Shown: positions 44,708-54,949, counted from the first letter of the stretch. The stretch: DNA of 64,000 nucleotides from Bacteroidia bacterium (GCA_025358025.1 JANYKW010000022.1:1-64000); one strand, 5' to 3'. Numbers and translations are program-made. The notes: generated by a model from the letters alone, not told the origin.

Positions 44708-44729
44708 TAGATATTTAGACAAATATCTA
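44708..44729 (-). promoter_or_regulatory. Candidate SdpR operator
   Basis: TAGATATTT-AGAC-AAATATCTA is a perfect 9-bp inverted repeat with a 4-nt spacer, ending 6 nt upstream of the sdpR ATG. A degenerate half-site follows at 44739-44757. Position and symmetry fit autorepression by an ArsR-family dimer. Confidence 0.7.
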
Positions 44730-44845
44730 AATATTATTTCAGATATGCAAATATTTTGTTAAAAGAGATTGAAGGTTTTAACCGTTTTAAAAGTCTGAAG
44801 GGTTCTCCACATTCAACTAAATAAACATTTAAAACAATATCTGCA

Positions 44846-46120
44846 TTAGTTTATCATGCGGCACCCCATGTATGGCACGAGCACATCCGGCACGCGTATT
44901 CCCTCCGGAGTCTGGTAGTTTTCCAGGATAGAGGCAACGATACGTGGTAATGCCAATGCACTGCCATTCAGGGTATGGGCCAGCTGCGGTTTCTTGTTAC
45001 CCTCTTCGCGGTAGCGCAGTTTCAAACGATTGGCCTGAAAAGACTCAAAATTGGAGACAGATGATACCTCAAGCCAGCGCTCCTGTCCTGCCGACCAAAC
45101 CTCAAAGTCGTAAGTAAGGGCTGAGGTAAAGCCCATATCCCCACCACAAAGCCGTAGAATACGGTAGGGCAAACCCAATTTCTCTACCAGCGACTGTACA
45201 TAGCCGACCATCTGATCCAATGATTCGTATGACTTATCAGGATGTGCAATCTGGACAATCTCAACTTTATCGAACTGGTGCAGGCGGTTTAATCCGCGCA
45301 CATCCTTCCCGTAAGATCCAGCCTCCCGGCGGAAACAGGCGGAGTAGGCAGTGGTCTTGATCGGCAGATCTTTTGCTTCGACGATGACATCCCTGAAAAT
45401 ATTGGTTACCGGAACTTCTGCTGTAGGAATCAGGTAAAGACCATCTACCGGACAGTGGTACATTTGACCCTCTTTGTCGGGCAGCTGACCGGTACCGAAA
45501 CCGGATGCCTCATTCACTACATATGGGGGCTGAACCTCGAGATAACCTGCTTCCCTGCCCTGGTCGAGGAAGAAATTGATCAGGGCTCGCTGAATCCGGG
45601 CACCAAATCCCTTGTATACAGGGAATCCTGCTCCGGTAATCTTCACTCCCAGTTCAAAATCTATCAGGTTGTACTGCGCTGCCAGCTCCCAGTGGGGTTT
45701 GAATCCTTCAGGCAATTGCGGTATTGTTCCGCCTGTTGCAACCACAACGTTATCCTCAGGAGTTCTTCCAACAGGTACAAGGGGTGATGGAAGGTTGGGC
45801 ATCAATACCTGCAAGTCCGCTATCTGGGCATCAATCGTTTCAAAATCTTCATCGTGCTGACGAATTAAATCTTTCAGGACGACCGTTCTCTCTTTGGCTT
45901 TATTGGCTTCGTCCATTTTTCCCTCTTTGAAAAGAAGGCCAATCTCCTTCGACAACTGGTTCATTTCTGCTTTGCAGCCATCGCTTTCGATTTGGTATTC
46001 ATTGCGCTTCTGATAGAGTGCCAATACTTGCTGAACAATCTTACGGGCATCAAAATGTTTGACTGCCAACCTCCCGATCACCAACTCTGGATTCTCCTGA
46101 ATAAATTTTAAGCTTAACAT
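44846..46120 (-). CDS. serS: Seryl-tRNA synthetase
   Basis: About 424 residues, class II. The start is ATG 46120 (MLSLKFIQENPELV), which is where family members begin. An N-terminal antiparallel coiled-coil arm (about 30-100) binds tRNA. Motif 2 is AYSACFRREAGSYGKDVRGLNRLHQFDKVEIV, and motif 3 lies in NGSALALPRIVASILENYQ. VPTAEVPVTN-type residues (LIPTAEVPVTNIF) set the active site. It follows rpmA after a strong terminator, so it has its own promoter in the gap. Confidence 0.97.
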   Translation of the reverse strand: MLSLKFIQENPELVIGRLAVKHFDARKIVQQVLALYQKRNEYQIESDGCKAEMNQLSKEIGLLFKEGKMDEANKAKERTVVLKDLIRQHDEDFETIDAQIADLQVLMPNLPSPLVPVGRTPEDNVVVATGGTIPQLPEGFKPHWELAAQYNLIDFELGVKITGAGFPVYKGFGARIQRALINFFLDQGREAGYLEVQPPYVVNEASGFGTGQLPDKEGQMYHCPVDGLYLIPTAEVPVTNIFRDVIVEAKDLPIKTTAYSACFRREAGSYGKDVRGLNRLHQFDKVEIVQIAHPDKSYESLDQMVGYVQSLVEKLGLPYRILRLCGGDMGFTSALTYDFEVWSAGQERWLEVSSVSNFESFQANRLKLRYREEGNKKPQLAHTLNGSALALPRIVASILENYQTPEGIRVPDVLVPYMGCRMIN

Positions 46121-46150
46121 GATTTTCAATTTAATAACCCAAAGGTACAA

Positions 46151-46194
46151 CAAAAAAAACTCCTGATTTATTGCAAATGCAATAAATCAGGAGT
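46151..46194 (-). terminator. Strong terminator after rplU-rpmA
   Basis: ACTCCTGATTTATTGCA and its perfect 17-nt reverse complement (46159-46175 and 46178-46194) flank AA. On the minus strand the stem is followed by eight T. It lies about 24 nt past the rpmA stop. Confidence 0.93.
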
Positions 46195-46217
46195 AAATTT
46201 CTTTGAGTTATGAGGAG

Positions 46218-46484
46218 TTACTCTACTACCTTCAATGGCTCAACACTGACAAATGATTTGGCGTTGGTCTTCTTTTTGAAAGCTACGGTTCCATCGATCA
46301 ATGCAAAAAGTGTATGATCTTTGCCAATCCCTACATTTGCTCCTGGATTATGAACAGTTCCACGCTGGCGAACCAGGATGTTTCCGGCTTTGGCAGCTTG
46401 TCCGCCAAAAATTTTCACGCCAAGACGTTTGCTTTCTGATTCGCGGCCGTTCTTCGAACTACCCGCCCCTTTTTTATGTGCCAT
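46218..46484 (-). CDS. rpmA: Ribosomal protein bL27
   Basis: An 88-residue large-subunit protein near the peptidyl-transferase centre. [29 protein letters not shown] and [27 protein letters not shown] are the family signatures. The N-terminus starts MAHKKG directly, without the cleaved extension seen in Firmicutes. Second gene of the rplU-rpmA operon, 20 nt after rplU. Confidence 0.98.
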   Translation of the reverse strand: MAHKKGAGSSKNGRESESKRLGVKIFGGQAAKAGNILVRQRGTVHNPGANVGIGKDHTLFALIDGTVAFKKKTNAKSFVSVEPLKVVE

Positions 46485-46504
46485 GGTAAATTGTTTTTAG
46501 AGGG

Positions 46505-46816
46505 TTACGCTACTATTTCGGAAATTTGAATCTGAGTAAAGAATTGACGGTGACCGTTTTTCTTTCTGTAGCCTTTGCGGCGATTCTTTTTGAATACAAT
46601 AACTTTCTCACCTTTCAGGTGCGAAAGAACTGTTGCATTTACTTTTGCACCTTCAACTATGGGTGTTCCGACGGTAATTACCCCTTCATTGTCGATCAAT
46701 AATACTTTGTCGAAAGTTACTTCAGATCCCTCTTCGTTTGGAAGACGGTGAACATACACTTTCCTTGAATTTTCCACCTTGAACTGCTGTCCGGCGATTT
46801 CTACAATTGCATACAT
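46505..46816 (-). CDS. rplU: Ribosomal protein bL21
   Basis: A 103-residue 23S rRNA-binding protein. [14 protein letters not shown] at the N-terminus and [23 protein letters not shown] at the C-terminus are diagnostic. First gene of rplU-rpmA, with a well-matched promoter about 80 nt upstream. Confidence 0.98.
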   Translation of the reverse strand: MYAIVEIAGQQFKVENSRKVYVHRLPNEEGSEVTFDKVLLIDNEGVITVGTPIVEGAKVNATVLSHLKGEKVIVFKKNRRKGYRKKNGHRQFFTQIQISEIVA

Positions 46817-46895
46817 GTTTACAATATAAATATTTGGGTCCGGCAGGCGGGATAAACGCTCCTCTTTTTGAGCCTGTACGAACTATTTTGGATTG

Positions 46896-46925
46896 CAAAA
46901 GTAATCATTTTGATTATTCTACCAA
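46896..46925 (-). promoter_or_regulatory. Promoter of rplU-rpmA
   Basis: On the minus strand TTG (46923-46925) is followed after exactly 19 nt by TACTTTTG (46896-46903). This is the best match in the window to the Bacteroidota TTG-N19-TAnnTTTG consensus. Confidence 0.8.
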
Positions 46926-47064
46926 TACCCAATGAAGAAATAATTGCAAAATATGGAGATGTGGAAATTAAGACAGCATTTGCATGTGGCGGTCATTTCC
47001 AAATTTTCCAATTTTCTCATTATTTAAACCAATACATTTTCGCCTTCAATAGCCAGATATCCAA

Positions 47065-47493
47065 TTATTTCTGATTCTTCTGCAGCAAATCCCTTATTTC
47101 AGTCAGCAGCAATTCCTCTTTGGATGGTTCCGGTGGTGCAGGTTCAGCAGCCGGCGCTTCGTTCTTTTTCGTGAAGCGGTTCATCATTTTGATCATGATA
47201 AAGATGGCGAAGGCGATTATAACGAAATCGACTGTAACCTGGATGAATTTACCGTAATTGAGGCTTGCCCCTTCGGCAACAACCTTCCCGGCAGATAGAA
47301 CAGGCTCACTTAGCTGGATCTTCAATGAGCTAAAATCGGTGCCCCCAATGATCATCCCCAGCGGAGGCATCAGAACATCGGTCACAAAAGAGGAAATAAT
47401 CTTACCAAATGCGGCACCAATAATGATACCAACTGCCATGTCCACGACATTGCCGCGCATGGCAAATTCTTTGAATTCTTTACCGATACTCAT
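47065..47493 (-). CDS. mscL: Large-conductance mechanosensitive channel
   Basis: A 142-residue inner-membrane channel that opens under osmotic downshock. TM1 is preceded by [40 protein letters not shown], the family core. TM2 is [20 protein letters not shown], followed by an Ala/Pro-rich linker and a C-terminal helix ([15 protein letters not shown]). Length is normal. It lies downstream of mutS, separated by an inverted repeat. Confidence 0.96.
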   Translation of the reverse strand: MSIGKEFKEFAMRGNVVDMAVGIIIGAAFGKIISSFVTDVLMPPLGMIIGGTDFSSLKIQLSEPVLSAGKVVAEGASLNYGKFIQVTVDFVIIAFAIFIMIKMMNRFTKKNEAPAAEPAPPEPSKEELLLTEIRDLLQKNQK

Positions 47494-47508
47494 AGTTGCT
47501 TAAATTTA

Positions 47509-47638
47509 AATGGGTTGATTAGTTAATGTGTTGATTAATTGATGTGTTGATTTATGATAAAGATATAAAAAAATTAAAAGCAGAACTGGAAAAAATTAAA
47601 AGCAGCCACAAAACCTAATCAGCACATCAGCCAATCAC
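47509..47638. repeat. Inverted word repeat pair, TTGATTAATTGATGTG family
   Basis: The left arm 47509-47556 contains repeated words such as GTTAATGTGTTGATTAATTG. The right arm 47612-47638 reads the related word on the other strand (TGGCTGATGTGCTGATTAGG). About 55 nt lie between. The left arm begins 16 nt before the mscL start and the right arm ends 2 nt from the mutS stop. Confidence 0.7.
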
Positions 47639-47640
47639 TT

Positions 47641-50304
47641 TTAAATTCCAATAATCTTCTTGATCTCGTTCAATTTATTAAGAGCCTCGAGGGGAGACAT
47701 CCGGTTGATATCCAGATTACGGATTTCATCTCTGATCTGTTTCAGTACGGGATCATCCAGCTGAAAGATGCTAAGCTGAAAACCTTCCCTGTTTTGTGCC
47801 AGGTTACCCACAGGTTTGACAGGATAATCCTTTTTGTTGCTTTTCTCCATCTGTGCGAGAATATCTTCTGCGCGTGCAACCACGCTTCTGGGCATCCCTG
47901 CCATCTGTGCCACGTGAATTCCAAAGCTGTGGTTGCTACCTCCGGGAACCAGTTTGCGGAGAAATATGATATTTTTCCCCATCTCCTTGATCGACACGTT
48001 AAAATTCCGGATTCTGCTGAATGACTTCTCCATTTCATTCAATTCGTGGTAATGTGTTGCGAACAATGTCTTGGCTCTTACCCTGGGGTGCTCGTGGATA
48101 TATTCTACGATCGACCAGGCGATGGAGATGCCATCGTAAGTACTGGTGCCACGGCCAAGTTCATCAAAAAGGATCAGGCTGCGGTCCGAAATGTTGTTAA
48201 GGATACTGGCGGCTTCTGTCATCTCGACCATAAAGGTGGATTCACCCGACGAAATATTATCGGAAGCCCCTACCCTCGTGAAGATTTTATCGACATATCC
48301 AATGTTTGCAGCTTCAGCAGGCACATAAGATCCTATCTGAGCTAGTAGTACGATCAGGGCCGTCTGGCGGAGCAATGCAGACTTTCCAGCCATATTCGGC
48401 CCTGTAATCATGATAATTTGCTGTTCTGAATTATCCAGGGTCAAATCATTGGCTATATACTTTTCCCCAACCGGAAGCTGTTGCTCGATCACAGGATGTC
48501 GCCCTCCCTTAATCTCAAGCAAATCACTGTCGTTCACATCCGGACAGATGTATTTGTACTGTACAGCAACTGTCGCAAAGGAGCGCAGACAGTCAATCTG
48601 TGCGATAAGGCTGGCATTGAGTTGAATGGCCTGATAGTATTCCGTCAAGGAATTGATCAGGTCATTAAAGAGGGAGGTTTCCAGGGATAAAATTCTTTCT
48701 TCGGCCCCCAGTATTTTGGTTTCATACTCTTTTAACTCTTCTGTGATGTACCGCTCTGCATTGACAAGGGTTTGTTTACGAATCCACTCGACAGGAACTT
48801 TGTCCTTGTGCATGTTTCGCACTTCGATAAAATAGCCGAAGACATTGTTGTAAGACACTTTCAATGAGCCTATTCCTGTACGGATGCTCTCCCTCTCCTG
48901 AAGTTTCCGGAGGTAATCCTTACCCGAAAACGCCAGCGATCGCAGTTCATCCAGCGCTGCGGAGACTCCGGGAGCAATTACATTTCCTTTCACCAGCATC
49001 ACAGGAGGCTCAGCAACCAGTTCCTTTTCAATTTTTTCACAGATAGAATGGCAAGGATTCAATTGTTCGGCATACCTTACCAGGACTTTGTTGTCAGAAG
49101 TCTCACAGCAGGCACGGATTTTCGAGATAGCCAGCAGGGAATTTTTGAGCTGAACCATTTCCCGGGGATTGATCCTGCCTGTAGATGCCTTGGAAATGAT
49201 CCTTTCCATGTCTCCAACCAGATGCAGCTCAGTTTCAATCTCATCTTTCATATCCGGATGAAGGACGAATCGCGCGACGACCTCCTGACGCTCGCGAATC
49301 TTGCTTACCTCCTTCAGTGGCAATGCGATCCAACGTTTCAGCAGCCTGGCACCCATTGGGGTGATTGATCTGTCGATCACTTGTATCAATGTTTTTGCTC
49401 CTTCGTTGATCGTATGAAAGAGCTCCAGGTTGCGGATGGTGAACCGGTCGAGCCAGACGTACTGATCCTCTTCAATTCGTGCAAGTGCTGTAATATGGCT
49501 TACCTGCTTATGCTGGGTAATATCAAGGTAGTAAAGCACAGCCCCGGCTGCAATAATTCCCATTTCCAGGTTCTGAATGCCAAATCCTTTCAGGTTGACT
49601 GTCTCAAAATGGCGCAGCAACCTGTCGTTGGCTGCATCGAAGGTATAGACCCAGTCATCCAGCTTGTAGGTATAAAATTTTGGTCCGAAAAGCTCTGCAA
49701 AAAGTTTCTCCTTTCCTTTTTGGAAGAGTACCTCTTTGGGCTGAAAGCTGTTTAGCAACTTGTCGATGTGTTCGAAACTTCCCTCTGCCGTGAAAAATTC
49801 ACCTGTCGAGATATCCAGGAAAGCAACCCCCGCAATATTTTTTTCTATGTGAACAGATGCAAGAAAGTTGTTCTCCCTGTGTTCCAATACATTATCGTTG
49901 ATAGATACCCCTGGTGTGACAAGTTCTGTGATACCCCGTTTGACGATCGTTTTGGTAAGCTTGGGATCTTCCAGCTGTTCGCAGATCGCCACCCGCTGAC
50001 CGGCTCTCACCAGCTTAGGCAGATAGGTGTCCAGAGCGTGGTATGGAAAGCCTGCCAGCTCAACAAAACTGGCAGATCCATTGGCACGGCGTGTAAGGGT
50101 TATTCCACAGATCTCGGCTGCCTTGATAGCATCTTCCCCGAAGGTTTCGTAAAAATCGCCGACCCTGAACAACAATACCGCATCCGGATATTTATTCTTG
50201 ACGGCATAATACTGCTTCATCAGCGGAGTTTCAACATATTTGTTCTGGGCTGCTGTCAAGGATTTGGTTCGTTTATTGTTCTTGTAAATATAGAAAAATC
50301 GCAA
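47641..50304 (-). CDS. mutS: DNA mismatch repair protein MutS
   Basis: About 860-887 residues. The mismatch-binding Phe-x-Glu is in [16 protein letters not shown]. The ATPase has Walker [14 protein letters not shown] and Walker [31 protein letters not shown] and the HVAQMAGMP segment complete the ABC-type site. Domain order is normal. The N-terminus is uncertain: the longest frame begins with TTG at 50304, but TTG 50259 or ATG 50220 (MKQYYAV) fit the family better. The stop codon is 2 nt from a repeat arm. Confidence 0.95.
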   Translation of the reverse strand: MRFFYIYKNNKRTKSLTAAQNKYVETPLMKQYYAVKNKYPDAVLLFRVGDFYETFGEDAIKAAEICGITLTRRANGSASFVELAGFPYHALDTYLPKLVRAGQRVAICEQLEDPKLTKTIVKRGITELVTPGVSINDNVLEHRENNFLASVHIEKNIAGVAFLDISTGEFFTAEGSFEHIDKLLNSFQPKEVLFQKGKEKLFAELFGPKFYTYKLDDWVYTFDAANDRLLRHFETVNLKGFGIQNLEMGIIAAGAVLYYLDITQHKQVSHITALARIEEDQYVWLDRFTIRNLELFHTINEGAKTLIQVIDRSITPMGARLLKRWIALPLKEVSKIRERQEVVARFVLHPDMKDEIETELHLVGDMERIISKASTGRINPREMVQLKNSLLAISKIRACCETSDNKVLVRYAEQLNPCHSICEKIEKELVAEPPVMLVKGNVIAPGVSAALDELRSLAFSGKDYLRKLQERESIRTGIGSLKVSYNNVFGYFIEVRNMHKDKVPVEWIRKQTLVNAERYITEELKEYETKILGAEERILSLETSLFNDLINSLTEYYQAIQLNASLIAQIDCLRSFATVAVQYKYICPDVNDSDLLEIKGGRHPVIEQQLPVGEKYIANDLTLDNSEQQIIMITGPNMAGKSALLRQTALIVLLAQIGSYVPAEAANIGYVDKIFTRVGASDNISSGESTFMVEMTEAASILNNISDRSLILFDELGRGTSTYDGISIAWSIVEYIHEHPRVRAKTLFATHYHELNEMEKSFSRIRNFNVSIKEMGKNIIFLRKLVPGGSNHSFGIHVAQMAGMPRSVVARAEDILAQMEKSNKKDYPVKPVGNLAQNREGFQLSIFQLDDPVLKQIRDEIRNLDINRMSPLEALNKLNEIKKIIGI

Positions 50305-50322
50305 AAAAAAGTACGGTAGGTT

Positions 50323-52497
50323 CTACCATTCAAACCTGACATTTATTCCATCCGGTTGATTCTCAAAACTAATCAAACTGGTTTTACTTACAGGGTCCCA
50401 AACGGACTGAAAATTATGCAGTACCAGTCCCTTTGCATCAGTCAGGATCGTCTTTCCAGGAGCAGAAGGAAGAAGCACACGCATGACATTGGTGGTGTTC
50501 AGCGGACTTTTTGCAATAAAAGAATACTGCTTCCTGCCAAAAACCTCGTTTGATACTCTGGCAGCTCCTGCCAAAACCTGGGGCTTCTTCCGATCGGGTA
50601 TGCGCCCGACATTTAGGAGATAAGCCTGTTCTCCAGGCTTTACTGTTTTTTTGCTCAACACGGGTAGCTGCGGATCAAAAAGATCGATAAAACATCCTGT
50701 TATTATGTAAGAATCGTCACTGACACTCTCATCCATGACGGCCAACAGATCGTATGGCCCTCTTTCGAGGTGAAAATAATTCTTATATGTCAATGACCCT
50801 TCCTTTGCTTTTTGTTCATAAAGCCTCTTTATTTCACTTAAATACCCCGTATCACTATCTGCCTGAAGAACAAACTCTTTTGGATCCTTTCGGATGATAT
50901 AAACCGTACCCTTGCCATATTGATATTCTCCTTCTTTTGCTTCCCTGTCGATACCCATGAGCTCAAACAAATGCCCTGAAGGAGCCGGATAGTGATTGTC
51001 ACCCGAATTCCACCACTCTGTAACTGTTTGGAAAGGATCACTATCCCGGCCACAATAGACAAGAACACCACCCTCTTTTACCCATTTGGCCATACGCTGA
51101 TGCGCTCCGGGTGCCAGCGGTTTCATGTTTGAGTAAGACATGATCAACAATTTGGTATCCTTCCAGGTATCAGGATAGGCTACATTTTCGATGTGAAGAA
51201 TTTTTACCGGTATTCCTCTTTTTAGCAAGGGCAATGCCTGACCGTAAAAATTGGATAATTGCGGATCTTCATAGCCCTTGTGGGTTGGGAAGCGCTGAAA
51301 CATGAGTGAATTGGCCATCAGTACGCTGATACCTGCTGAACCATCTATCCTGTTCTCAGACAAGGGCATCTGGTTCAGGGAATTGATCATCACCTGCATC
51401 TGTGTGGAATAAAAGCGGGGGATTGTCACTTTTTCCTTGCTGTTTGGCTGCTGATATAATCCCTGGTAGATACGGTCCGGCCATGGCATCACTTCGTAGT
51501 CGGCAATCATCGGATAAAGCAGCTGTGCCGTAAAAGTTGCCTGATAATTTTTTTTGTAATCACCCCAGTCACGCGGCCAATCCTCAATTGGATCGGTAAG
51601 AAAAAACATTTTTCTCCCGGTCGGTGCAGTCATGGATTCCATGGAGCCATATTCAAGAAATGCATTTTCGAAGACCCGCTCTTTTTTGATGCCATTGAAA
51701 TAGGTGGGTTCCCGGGAGGTCCCGGTCCAGACCTGAGCGATATACCCATCAATGCAAGATAACGAGGCAAGGCTGGCTTCCGGACTAACTATTCGCCACG
51801 ATGAATAATTGACCAGAGAATGGGTCGGCACATAACAGCGCACATGAAGCCCTTTGCTCTTCCCATACTCCTTGGCATAAGTAAATACCTCTTCCAGTGC
51901 ATGATAGTACAATTGATACTTCAATTTGCCGGATAGGTAAGTATTTTCAGGAGATTCGTGCTGTGGCCGCCAGGGAAAACCATACTGTTTTTGCCACTCC
52001 TCTTTAAATGCCTGACTGTATCCGGCACGTGCCCAAAATTCCGGTTCTTCCAGATAAATGGCGTCAATTCCTGCATCAATCACCCTTTTGATCTGTGTCT
52101 CTTTCATATATTTTATAAAGGACGCTACAGGAACGATGTAGGGCACCATTTTACCGTGCCATATCGTATCGCCCTTTGCATCTACCTGACCCTCACCCAA
52201 ATGATTTTGGCCATCATATTTCCCTGTAAAATAATCCTGGTAACCTCCCCAGGCAATACCGGTCATAAAATGCACCTTGTAACCACGGTCGCGCCACGAC
52301 TTCACCCTTTGTTCAAAGGTGAGATCTTGCCTGTCGGCAGTACCGTAAACAATGGCCACATCTGACTGAATATCTGTTACCGGCTTCCATGGACCGGAGG
52401 TTTGAAAGACGGTCTTCTCATTTCTGACAGCCTGAGAAAAACAATATTTACTGATTGGGAAAGACAAACAGATGAACAAAAAGAGAATCTTTTTCAT
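50323..52497 (-). CDS. Putative secreted glycoside hydrolase (TIM barrel plus GATase-like domain)
   Basis: About 724 residues, starting at ATG 52497 where a signal peptide begins (MKKILFLFICLSFPISKYCFS). Residues ~25-420 look like a GH42/GH-A-type TIM barrel: GIDAIYLEEPEFWARAGYSQAFKEEW offers a possible catalytic glutamate. Residues ~490-620 resemble the GATase-like trimerisation domain of beta-galactosidases (KLLIMSYSNMKPLAPGAHQRMAKWVKEGGVLVYCG). The C-terminal part is beta-rich. I cannot name the family. Its start overlaps the stop of the DUF4105 gene (ATGA), implying coupling. Confidence 0.6.
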   Translation of the reverse strand: MKKILFLFICLSFPISKYCFSQAVRNEKTVFQTSGPWKPVTDIQSDVAIVYGTADRQDLTFEQRVKSWRDRGYKVHFMTGIAWGGYQDYFTGKYDGQNHLGEGQVDAKGDTIWHGKMVPYIVPVASFIKYMKETQIKRVIDAGIDAIYLEEPEFWARAGYSQAFKEEWQKQYGFPWRPQHESPENTYLSGKLKYQLYYHALEEVFTYAKEYGKSKGLHVRCYVPTHSLVNYSSWRIVSPEASLASLSCIDGYIAQVWTGTSREPTYFNGIKKERVFENAFLEYGSMESMTAPTGRKMFFLTDPIEDWPRDWGDYKKNYQATFTAQLLYPMIADYEVMPWPDRIYQGLYQQPNSKEKVTIPRFYSTQMQVMINSLNQMPLSENRIDGSAGISVLMANSLMFQRFPTHKGYEDPQLSNFYGQALPLLKRGIPVKILHIENVAYPDTWKDTKLLIMSYSNMKPLAPGAHQRMAKWVKEGGVLVYCGRDSDPFQTVTEWWNSGDNHYPAPSGHLFELMGIDREAKEGEYQYGKGTVYIIRKDPKEFVLQADSDTGYLSEIKRLYEQKAKEGSLTYKNYFHLERGPYDLLAVMDESVSDDSYIITGCFIDLFDPQLPVLSKKTVKPGEQAYLLNVGRIPDRKKPQVLAGAARVSNEVFGRKQYSFIAKSPLNTTNVMRVLLPSAPGKTILTDAKGLVLHNFQSVWDPVSKTSLISFENQPDGINVRFEW

Positions 52498-53660
52498 AAG
52501 TGAATATTTGTTTTCATGAACGTTCCTGTCCGCATCAGCAATATCAGACAGAGGGGCACCACCAGCCAGTGAAATGTTTGAGGTAGAAATAACAGGGTAA
52601 GCAGAAACAGGAGCATCGTGAAGGTTGTAAGTTGCATGTACCAGGTAAGTTTGGGCCGCATGGATGGGAACAACAAGAGTACAGCGGCCAGAAGGTGGGT
52701 GGGCCAGGCCCAGATCAGGTTGAGGTTCCATTTGGTCCAGGTCATCACTGATATAAATGTAGTGAAATACAGGATCATAGCCGAGATACCGAAGATGGCC
52801 AAGATCGAAACATCCAGCCAGACCAATCTTCTGTTTTTCTTTCTTTCCCATAGCGTAAGGCTTGCCGTAAGCAGAAAGAAGAACAGAACCACCACCGCCG
52901 GAGAGGTAAATAAAAGAGAGTGGTCAGGAAATGGAGCCTGGATGATCGTAGAAGTGCTGATTATCAGTGGTGACGGATGCCCATCCCTGGTGATGACTGC
53001 CGCAGAAATGTCTTTCCCTAAATAATCCGGAAGAAACATTTTCTCTGAGAAAGTAGTCAACCGATCGGTAGGATAACCCAGAGCCAGTTTGATTCCCAAG
53101 CCGCTCCAGCTGTTTCCCTCCACATACCTGTCAATCAAATTTCGGAAAGTCAAAGGTTCATCGCCGGAAGTATCATATAATATTTGTCCTTTGACAGTTT
53201 TTTCTATCTGATCACGCAACCTGGTTGCGCAATTATCAAGAAAGTGATTGTACCGGTATACCCTGTTCTCCGGTTTGTAGTTTTCGACCAGGGAATCAAA
53301 TAAGAATTGCTTTTCTCCGGGAGTAAAATCAAGAATATATTCGGTGACACTGCGTTTGTCGTCATAGAATTCCTTCATGAATGAGCTCATCCGCTGGACG
53401 GCAATTTCATAATCGGTTTCGCCCCTGGCAAAGCGCCATATAAAATTAGGAGTTTCAAAACTGAATGCGCCATAATGGAAAACAATATCTCTGCCCGACA
53501 AAGTATCATTGACCCGTATCGCAGCATGACCAAAAAAGGAGTAGATCTCATCCCCCGGAGCGCATATCAGCAGACTAACCCTTGCTGAAGGCGACAACGG
53601 CTGTGAGAAACCCTTTATTGAAAGAAGAATAAATGTGAGAATTAAAAATATTTTGCGCAT
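52494..53660 (-). CDS. DUF4105 (Lnb-like) membrane protein
   Basis: About 388 residues, starting at ATG 53660 with a signal peptide (MRKIFLILTFILLSIKGFSQ). The periplasmic domain (~25-260) is DUF4105: APGDEIYSFFGHAAIRVND carries a conserved His and NHFLDNCATRLRDQIEK a conserved Cys, the expected Cys-His pair. Four to five TM helices follow (~270-385). DUF4105 includes Lnb, a lipoprotein N-acyltransferase described in Firmicutes; a similar role here would mature lipoproteins, but this is inferred. It overlaps the GH-like gene by 4 nt. Confidence 0.75.
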   Translation of the reverse strand: MRKIFLILTFILLSIKGFSQPLSPSARVSLLICAPGDEIYSFFGHAAIRVNDTLSGRDIVFHYGAFSFETPNFIWRFARGETDYEIAVQRMSSFMKEFYDDKRSVTEYILDFTPGEKQFLFDSLVENYKPENRVYRYNHFLDNCATRLRDQIEKTVKGQILYDTSGDEPLTFRNLIDRYVEGNSWSGLGIKLALGYPTDRLTTFSEKMFLPDYLGKDISAAVITRDGHPSPLIISTSTIIQAPFPDHSLLFTSPAVVVLFFFLLTASLTLWERKKNRRLVWLDVSILAIFGISAMILYFTTFISVMTWTKWNLNLIWAWPTHLLAAVLLLFPSMRPKLTWYMQLTTFTMLLFLLTLLFLPQTFHWLVVPLCLILLMRTGTFMKTNIHL

Positions 53661-53736
53661 CCGATTGTTTCGCGAAGTGAATACATGGAAAGAAAAAAAT
53701 CGCTCAATGGGGTCTTTATCGGCTGTATTGACAAAA

Positions 53737-54156
53737 CTAACGCCAATATCCAATGATGGATCCCATGATTATAAAAGCAACAATGTCGAATCCGGCATGC
53801 AGGAAAAAAAGCCTGACAGGCTGATTCTCGAACAGAACACTGGTTAACTTGGACATACTGATAAAGAAAATCGCGATGCATGCACCAATGATTGCACCGA
53901 AGACTCCGTTGGATTTTGGACCCAGAATAATGGATATCACCGTGGCTGCCACTGCCGCAGAGAGAAACGATGCAAGGGTGATCATCCACATCGGTTTGTT
54001 CGTTTTAAAGTCTGCATCTGTAAATCCTTTCAGTTTGATCCACTTATTACCAAACAACAGGGGTGAATACCATAGCGTGCCCAGGATCAAATAGGAGAAA
54101 GCTGCCAGGATAACAGCCCACAGGTTTACTTTGGATAAGGTTTCGAACATTTCCAT
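53737..54156 (-). CDS. DUF1761 membrane protein
   Basis: A 139-residue protein with four TM helices. The N-terminal VNLWAVILAAFSYLILGTLWYSPLLFGNKW and the C-terminal HAGFDIVAFIIMGSIIGYWR are DUF1761 signatures. Family function is unknown. It sits 76 nt upstream of the DUF4105 gene on the same strand and could be cotranscribed, but it shows no clear functional link. Confidence 0.85.
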   Translation of the reverse strand: MEMFETLSKVNLWAVILAAFSYLILGTLWYSPLLFGNKWIKLKGFTDADFKTNKPMWMITLASFLSAAVAATVISIILGPKSNGVFGAIIGACIAIFFISMSKLTSVLFENQPVRLFFLHAGFDIVAFIIMGSIIGYWR

Positions 54157-54220
54157 AAATTAAATTTTTATTTTTTTGATTTTGGACTAAACTACAAAAA
54201 AAACGGGTTCTGCACTCTTT

Positions 54221-54934
54221 TTAAGTAAAATTCAAGTAGAACTCTTTTGTCATTTCCTTAAATTTATCTGCATACTGGTCATTTCCGCACAGGATAACAA
54301 GCTCGCTGATTTCAGGATAAGCCGCTGCACAAGAAAACTCAAGAAGCACTCTTTTGGGAGGTTTCCCTATTTTGGGGACTACAACGGTTTTGCGGCTAAG
54401 GTAGAATCCTTCCAACCTGGCCATTTCCCGAAAATCATCCAGTACCTCAAAAGGAAGGATTACTGCCAGCCGTCCGACTTCATTCAGCAATTTTTTGGAT
54501 CCGGCAATAATCTGCTGAAACGAAAGCGATACATCATGTCTGGCTATTGACGACGCCATTTCTGCCGATCTCAGTGATTTTCTGAAAAAGGGAGGGTTGC
54601 TGACAATTAAATCGTATTGCTGAGCATGGCTTTCCTGAAAGACATTGAAATCATCGGAGTAAAGCGTAAGACGATCTGCCCAGCTTGAATTCCGGAAGTT
54701 TTGGATGGCATCATTGCATGTTTCTTTATCGATTTCGATGGCTGCAATCATTGCATTTGACCGCTGCGCCAGCATCAGGGCTATCAAACCAGTTCCGGTA
54801 CCAATATCCAGGATATGTTGAGTTCCGGATGTTTCACACCAGGCACCCAACAGTACACCATCAGTACCCACCTTAAGCGCAGAATTTTCCTGATCGATGC
54901 GGAACTTTTTGAATTGAAACCAGTTATTTGACAT
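54221..54934 (-). CDS. trmN6: tRNA1(Val) adenine-N6-methyltransferase (TrmN6/YfiC-like)
   Basis: A 237-residue SAM methyltransferase. FQFKKFRIDQENSALKVGTDGVLLGAW is the characteristic N-terminus, HILDIGTGTGLIALMLAQR is motif I, and DLIVSNPPFFRKSLRSAEMASSIARH holds the N6-methylase catalytic motif NPPF. The group methylates A37 of tRNA1(Val). An AGTACTTC repeat begins 16 nt upstream of its start. The lolD-like gene lies further upstream on the same strand. Confidence 0.88.
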   Translation of the reverse strand: MSNNWFQFKKFRIDQENSALKVGTDGVLLGAWCETSGTQHILDIGTGTGLIALMLAQRSNAMIAAIEIDKETCNDAIQNFRNSSWADRLTLYSDDFNVFQESHAQQYDLIVSNPPFFRKSLRSAEMASSIARHDVSLSFQQIIAGSKKLLNEVGRLAVILPFEVLDDFREMARLEGFYLSRKTVVVPKIGKPPKRVLLEFSCAAAYPEISELVILCGNDQYADKFKEMTKEFYLNFT

Positions 54935-54949
54935 GAGGAAGTTGATAAA

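Noticed and set aside
49768-50319. 183-codon plus-strand frame opposite mutS
   Set aside because: Antisense shadow of mutS; no start context and no family resemblance.
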